Shown piece by piece: positions 59,501-64,000 of a DNA stretch of 64,000 nucleotides (within the stretch, counting starts at the first letter, position 1; each line of letters opens with the position of its first letter). The position numbers and the translations under genes are program-made. Source of the stretch: Istiophorus platypterus (taxonomy: Eukaryota > Chordata > Actinopteri > Istiophoriformes > Istiophoridae); contig CM029111.1 in the NCBI GenBank assembly GCA_016859345.1, positions 14,139,714 to 14,203,713 on the forward strand. Reading direction: 5' to 3'. Below the pieces are notes generated by a model, which worked only from the letters and a program-made list of their open reading frames with translations, was not told the origin of the DNA and did not search any database.

Positions 59501-62500
59501 AGGACAAGAAAACATAATACTCATACTAATGTCTGTTCTCCTCAGGTGCTCGGTTACGCGGACTATGTGTTCACGTCGGTTTTCACAGTGGAGATCGTAC
59601 TAAAGGTAATGGTAGAGTGGCTGAAATGGACTGAATGAATTGGGAAGCGTTGCCCTGAAACTCAGTGTAAGGTCAAAGTGTAAATGGCCGTTTTTTTTCC
59701 TCACTGGGGAGCAGTTTCTAACTCTTCCCCTCCCCACTCGTGTCTAGATGACCGTCTACGGAGCTTTCCTGCACACCGGCTCCTTCTGCAGAAACGCCTT
59801 CAACCTCCTCGACCTGCTTGTTGTCAGCGTGTCGCTCACCTCCTTCTTTCTCCAGTGAGTAGGCCCCCTTTCCGACACCAACCTGATCTTTTCTTATGGA
59901 AGAACTGAGCAGGAGTCGCCGTTCTGTAGCTGCGACCAGATGCCTCATTAAGTGTCGAGACTTTAGGGTTCAGCTAAAGTTATTTAGTTATTCTTTTTAC
60001 ATTTGTTCCATTTCCCCGTAAAACCTGCTCTTGTTTCTACACATTATGGCAAAATTTCTGTTTTATATATATATATATATATCTTTTTAAAAATTTTTTT
60101 TTTTTTTTAATTTCTCTAAATCCTCATTGTTCTCAGTTCGAGTGCCATATCTGTGGTGAAGATTCTTCGAGTGTTGCGTGTGCTCAGGCCTCTTCGAGCC
60201 ATTAACAGAGCCAAGGGGCTGAAGGTAAAATCTTTTGTTCATCTTTCTTCCTTCTCGTATCAAAATTGCACATTAAAGAAGTTGGCATCCTTTCCTTTAT
60301 TGTGTGACACTGCACATGTGCTGCCATTGTGTATGTGTTCCCAGAACGTGGTGCAGTGTGTGTTCGTGGCGATCCGCACCATCGGTAACATCCTGATCGT
60401 CACCACTCTCCTCCAGTTCATGTTTGCATGTATCGGAGTGCAACTCTTCAAGGTACCATCGATCTCGTAGCTGTTTTTTTTTTGTTTGTTTTTTGTTTTT
60501 CTGTTACTCGCAGAAATTAAAAGGAAAAAGTTGCTGCCGAGGGTTTAGATGGTATAACTTTCACTGTTTCCTGTTACAGGGCCGATTTTACAGCTGCACA
60601 GATGAAGCCAAACACACCCCAGATGAGTGCAAGTCAGTTTTCCCTAGTGTCATTACTCTGCACAACGTAAAGCGCCCGATGTTCTCTTAAGGGGCTGTGT
60701 ACGTTGTAAAAATGTGCGTGTTACATGTTGTATTTTTTTTTTTTTTTTCCAGGGGAACCTTTGTGGTCTATAAAGATGGGGACATGAACCATCCCATGGT
60801 GAGAGAGAGGATTTGGCAAAACAGTGATTTCAACTTTGACAACGTCCTGATGGGCATGCTGGCTTTATTCACTGTGTCGACATTTGAGGGCTGGCCACAG
60901 TGAGTAGGAACATTCCACTGTTTTTATTTTAAAGGATGAGATGGGAGTGGTGTTATTTAGTAGTTTACAGTATCCCATGAAAAAGAAAACATCAGCAGTG
61001 GCTCAAAACTGTAACTGAGTTTCCTTTTTTTTTTTTTTTTGTTTAAAGGCTAAATAATTTCCTGAAATAGCAAGGCACTGTAGTTTTTTAGCAAACGCTA
61101 AGTGGGTGGGTGAGTTCATTTTGCATCAGAATGAGGGAAAGTGTCACCAAGTGTGACAGTGTGGCTCACCCCTGTGTTTTTAAAGGTTTTGGGGCTTTTT
61201 TTGACCAGGAAATTTTTCCTCACCATTGTTGTTGATATTGTTTTTTTTGTCTAAAGGCTCCTCTACCGGGCAGTGGACGCCAACGCCATAAACCGGGGGC
61301 CCATTTACAACTACCGAGTAGAGATCTCCATCTTTTTCATCATCTACATCATCATCATCGCCTTCTTCATGATGAACATCTTTGTGGGTTTCGTCATCAT
61401 CACGTTTCGAGAGCAAGGGGAGGCCGAGTTTAAAAACTGTGAACTCAACAAAAACCAAGTTAGTTAATTTGCAGAACCTCGAATTCTAGTTTTAGTCTAA
61501 GTTTCATTCATGCTCTTAAACATTCAATGTGCCTTTTTCATTGTTTTAAAGTGAATAACATTTACTCCCTCCTATCCAGCGCCAGTGTGTCTACTACGCC
61601 TTGAAAGCTCAGCCTATAAAGATTTACATTCCCAAAAACCCATCCCAGCTCAAATTCTGGAAAATAATCAACTCCAGCCAGTTTGAATACATCATGTTCG
61701 TGCTGATTCTGGGAAACACCCTCACTCTGGCTGTTCAGGTACCGTTTCACTCAAAAATATAGAAACAAATAAAATAGCTCCAGGGTTGTAATCTGAAGTT
61801 TTGTGTTTGTGTGTCTGTGTGTTTTCATCTCTCTCAGCATTACGAGCAATCCAAACTATTCACCTCCATCATGGACATCCTCAACATGATCTTCACTGTG
61901 GTTTTTACCATAGAGATGATCATCAAGTTACTGGCTCTGCGGGCTCATGTGAGGCTTTTCTTTTTTTTTTTAAACCTTTGTAACTAACTTTCACAATGAC
62001 TCTCTCTGCTGTTTTCGTTTTTAATTACTCTCGCTCTGCTTGTTTCTCCTTGCGCAGCATTACTTCATCGACCCTTGGAATTCGTTCGATGCCTTGATTG
62101 TCGTGGGCAGTGTGTTGGACATCGCAGTCTCCGAATTTAGCGTGAGTTTGTTCGCACTTCGACTTGCTGGCGAAGACAAGACCCCGTCTCTTTTTCTTTT
62201 GTTCGCACACATTTCAGAAAATTCGTATTGTTTGTCTACATCAATCCGGCATTTTCACTGCTGCTTTTACACTGGCAAAAAAAATAATTCTTTTAGCAGG
62301 CATGAGATGACTTTAAAACAGTTCCACAGAAAGTATAATTGAACTGCTTATTGACTAAATGCACTGTGTAAAATCCAAATGATAAAGGAAAAGACTGGGG
62401 GAGGGCACTCTGGGAACTTGCGCTTACAACCTCAGTATTTCTAAAATCCTGACTGTCATTGATTTGAACAAGCAAAGTGTCAAGATGTTCATGTTGTTTA

Positions 62501-63983
62501 CACTGATGTTTTAACCCTAATGATTAAACCATTTTTTGATCCTGATGTCTTTTTTTAAATCTCTTTCCTCCTACATGGTGTCTCTGCTTTGTTGTTGATT
62601 GCCTGCAATATTGATCCAGGGCGGAGGCGGCCACGGTGAGGTGAGAGCCGAACACAACCACTGGGGCTTCAAATAGGCGTTAGGTTACAGATTTATTCCT
62701 CATCATGTGTCTGAGCAGTGTCGCACCCATGTGTTTGTTCACCCCCAACATGCTCTCTGTCCAGGGCAGCAAAGGAGAAAGTGGGAAAGTGTCCATAACG
62801 TTCTTCCGGTTATTCCGGGTCTTGAGGTTGGTGAAGCTGCTCAGCAAAGGAGAAGGTATCCGAACTCTCCTCTGGACTTTCGTCAAGTCCCTCCAGGTCA
62901 GTGCAGCGCTGACTAGAGCTGATGATTCACAAAACGAAGAAATAGATGAAGCGTGAGTCTCAGAGTGTTGACGTGATTCGTGTCCTTGACCTTTCTCTGC
63001 GCAGGCCCTGCCTTATGTCGGCCTGCTCATCGCTATGATCTTTTTCATCTACGCTGTGATTGGCATGCAGGTGATTGATCCAAGATTATTTCATCCGATA
63101 AGCACTTTTTAAATGGTTTCATTTTCACTACCTAAGATGAATAAATGACCAACTAATTATAGATAAAACAGTATAAAGCGAAGAAAACAGTCCACCTCCA
63201 ATTTTACTGAATTGTTAACGGTCAAGTTGTTCCAGACACAACTGTACGTTTTTAACCGAGCACGCTCTTTTCCTTGTAGACGTTTGGGAAAGTGGCCGTT
63301 GATGACGATACACATATCAACAGAAACTGCAACTTCCAGACTTTCTTCATGGCCGTTCTGGTGCTTTTCAGGTGAGCCTGAAGAGACAGACGATAAACTT
63401 GTTGTCATGGTTTTTTTTTTCAGTTACAGCACCGTTGTTTCTTGTAACATCAGATATAGATGCATCAGCACAAAAGTGTACTTTCCTCTATTAACTGGAA
63501 GAAAATCGAAGTAATTTAGAATCAGATTTAGACTTGCACAGTAATCTAAATAAGATTTACCAGATGAGCTGCCTGAAATCATCAGCGGTGCCATTTAGTA
63601 ATAGATTCTAATTTTGTACGGCGCTGATAATCTTTCCCCAGATATCACCTACATTTTTGATACAGCTTTTTGTTAACTATGCCCTGCTCTTTCTTGCATT
63701 AATTAGATTAAAATTCAAAATCATTTCTTCCTCTCCTCATTCAGAACAAAGATGTTGGAGATCTTGATAATCTAAGTAAAGAAGCACCAATGACAGTACT
63801 GCCCCGTCTCCGTGTCCTTGCAGGTGTGCCACCGGGGAACAGTGGCAGGAGATCATGTTGGCAGCTCTGCCCGGCAGACGCTGCGACCCAGAGGCCGACA
63901 CCGAGCCCGGTGAAGAGTTCAGCTGCGGCAGCAACTTGTCCTACATCTACTTCATCAGCTTCTTCATGCTCTGCGCTTACCTG
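51465..63983 (+). CDS. cacna1f: L-type voltage-gated calcium channel alpha-1 subunit, Cav1.4 (3' incomplete)
   Basis: Pore-forming subunit of an L-type calcium channel. Cav1.4 drives tonic transmitter release at photoreceptor ribbon synapses. Exons 1-18: 51465-51483, 52435-52624, 52845-52950, 54619-54758, 54853-54998, 55104-55256, 55384-55580, 55688-55791, 55920-56062, 56210-56278, 56365-56428, 56578-56604, 57243-57403, 57511-57736, 57823-58030, 58171-58291, 58421-58493, 58686-58749. Exons 19-36: 58837-58894, 59003-59099, 59251-59380, 59546-59605, 59748-59854, 60137-60224, 60345-60452, 60580-60632, 60753-60899, 61257-61458, 61580-61738, 61838-61948, 62058-62141, 62620-62640, 62765-62896, 63005-63070, 63280-63371, 63824-63983. 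They total 4086 bases, 1362 codons, all in phase. Selectivity glutamates are in TMEGW, TGEDW, TFEGW and TGEQW (EEEE). The L-type TTLLQ motif is in IIIS5. The paralogue call rests on neighbours, the acidic II-III loop and domain IV residues. Fish may have two copies; a or b is undecided. Confidence 0.92.
52845..55791 (+). CDS. cacna1f: cacna1f domain I (exons 3-8)
   Basis: Residues about 70-351. IS1 is PFDIFILLAIFANCVAMGV; IS2 begins YVFLVIFTIETF; IS3 is WNLLDFIIVIVGLFSVI. IS4 is KALRAFRVLRPLRLVSG with regularly spaced arginines; IS5 is MLVMFVIIIYAIIGLELF. The pore loop has FQCITMEGWTDVLYW, with the selectivity Glu. IS6 is VSLVIFGSFFIINLVLGVLSG. The extracellular loop before the pore has paired cysteines (PCAYAGNGRFC and ECRGKW) as in Cav1 channels. 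Only one IS6 exon is visible, so there is no sign of an alternative 8a/8b pair. Confidence 0.92.
55920..57242 (+). CDS. cacna1f: cacna1f I-II linker exons 9-12, with AID
   Basis: Exon 9 carries the alpha-interaction domain, QMQEDMIGYMDWLIEAE, which binds the channel beta subunit; its Gly-Tyr and Trp are intact. Exon 10 is strongly basic (AKKKMMKKFGWYK), and exon 11 strongly acidic (SDSDDDIAYLDDD) with two adjacent cysteines. Exon 12 is a 27-base microexon (AKMMANSF) that begins and ends in the same phase. The linker is shorter than in human Cav1.4 and differs from it outside the AID. Confidence 0.85.
56499..56551. repeat. (TC)n microsatellite before a microexon
   Basis: About 52 bases of perfect TC in the intron between cacna1f exons 11 and 12, ending 26 bases before the 27-base exon 12. 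It forms a very long polypyrimidine tract. Confidence 0.97.
57243..58493 (+). CDS. cacna1f: cacna1f domain II (exons 13-17)
   Basis: Residues about 453-715. IIS1 is FYWLVLLLVFLNTVASAS; IIS2 is ILLLLFTLEMLMKMYAF; IIS3 is FDCFVVCGGILETLLVE. IIS4 is VLRCIRLLRIFKMTRHW; IIS5 is LLLLFLFLIIFALLGMQLFG. The pore has FQILTGEDWNAVMYDGI, with the selectivity Glu. IIS6 spans CIYFVILFVCGNYILLNVF, split by a U12-type intron inside the CGN-Y segment. The C-terminal end is AIAVDNLAGGGGKK. Confidence 0.92.
58686..59250 (+). CDS. cacna1f: cacna1f acidic II-III loop (exons 18-20)
   Basis: Exon 18 is almost all Glu, Asp and Lys (KKEEEEEWDEDEEKEDEDAG). Exon 19 continues acidic (NEEDDWQENEELRAIEG). Exon 20 ends with the conserved EKIVPIPDGSSFFIL. 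The loop is short, about 85 residues with the neighbouring ends. Human Cav1.4 also has a poly-Glu run here, which supports the cacna1f call over cacna1c, d or s. Confidence 0.85.
59251..61458 (+). CDS. cacna1f: cacna1f domain III (exons 21-28)
   Basis: Residues about 789-1087. IIIS1 is FTNFILIFIILSSISLAAED; IIIS2 is YVFTSVFTVEIVLKMTV; IIIS3 is FNLLDLLVVSVSLTSFF. IIIS4 is VVKILRVLRVLRPLRAINR; IIIS5 is NILIVTTLLQFMFACIGVQL. The Thr and Gln of TTLLQ are known dihydropyridine-sensing positions in Cav1 channels. The pore has FTVSTFEGWPQLLYRAVD, with the selectivity Glu. IIIS6 is FFIIYIIIIAFFMMNIFVGF. Glu-rich EQGEAEFKNCELNKNQ follows. Confidence 0.92.
60063..60082. repeat. (TA)n microsatellite in cacna1f intron 23
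   Basis: A perfect TA array followed by a T-rich run leads into the acceptor of exon 24 at 60137. Confidence 0.9.
61580..63983 (+). CDS. cacna1f: cacna1f domain IV to start of IVS6 (exons 29-36)
   Basis: Residues about 1088-1362. IVS1 is YIMFVLILGNTLTLAVQHY; IVS2 is ILNMIFTVVFTIEMIIKLL; IVS3 is NSFDALIVVGSVLDIAVSEF. A 21-base microexon (GGGGHGE) lies in the IVS3-S4 loop. IVS4 is ITFFRLFRVLRLVKLLSKGE; IVS5 is LLIAMIFFIYAVIGMQTFG. The pore is FRCATGEQWQEIM, with the selectivity Glu. Cys-containing PGRRCDPEAD and EEFSCGS follow. IVS6 starts ISFFMLCAYL and the next exon is off the window. The EF-hand, IQ and C-terminal modulator regions are therefore not seen. Confidence 0.92.
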
Positions 63984-64000
63984 GTGAGCAAAGCCGCGGA

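Noticed and set aside
62142..62619. Possible duplicated (mutually exclusive) IVS3 exon, as in CACNA1C
   Set aside because: I read this gap for a second copy of the IVS3 segment and saw only AT-rich intron DNA apart from the 21-base exon at its end.

Overview
This is nuclear DNA from a ray-finned fish, most likely a percomorph teleost. The genes are split by GT-AG introns with short vertebrate-type exons. The introns are rich in (CA)n and (GA)n microsatellites. Several repeats look like dispersed families of percomorph genomes. No prokaryotic, viral or CRISPR feature was seen. I rebuilt exons by hand from splice sites, reading-frame phase and remembered vertebrate protein families; nothing was aligned by software.

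Layout. (1) 4590-21554, minus strand: eleven coding exons of a MAGI-type membrane-associated guanylate-kinase scaffold (PDZ0, degenerate guanylate kinase, worn WW, PDZ1, PDZ2, start of PDZ3). Its 3' end lies left of the window, or in 1-4589 where I found no exon. (2) 21555-33455: its 5' flank or first intron, full of repeats, with no supported coding exon. (3) 33456-40722, plus: gpkow, a G-patch and KOW splicing factor, eleven exons, with an apparent 1-base frameshift in exon 1. (4) 41184-43895, minus: pqbp1, complete, with a non-coding first exon ending at 45916. (5) 46016-49504, plus: timm17b, complete, six exons, head-to-head with pqbp1. (6) 51465 to past 63983, plus: an L-type voltage-gated calcium channel alpha-1 subunit, best read as cacna1f (Cav1.4). 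It has 36 coding exons here, covering domains I-III and most of IV; the rest is off the right edge.

These gene neighbourhoods match human Xp11.23 (MAGIX/GPKOW, PQBP1/TIMM17B, CACNA1F). That supports the orthology calls and suggests the long MAGI gene is the fish counterpart of the short mammalian MAGIX. gpkow and pqbp1 both encode spliceosome-associated proteins and converge with poly(A) signals about 50 bases apart. pqbp1 and timm17b share a compact divergent promoter. The MAGI scaffold and Cav1.4 are membrane or synaptic proteins.

Main points of interest: two U12-type introns in the channel gene (one AT-AG), two frame-preserving microexons in it, a GC-AG intron and apparent WW-domain loss in the MAGI gene, the gpkow exon 1 frameshift, ZNF143-type promoter motifs at gpkow, and several foldback repeats. 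I found no evidence of an undescribed multi-gene system; the window is ordinary vertebrate chromosome with these local oddities.
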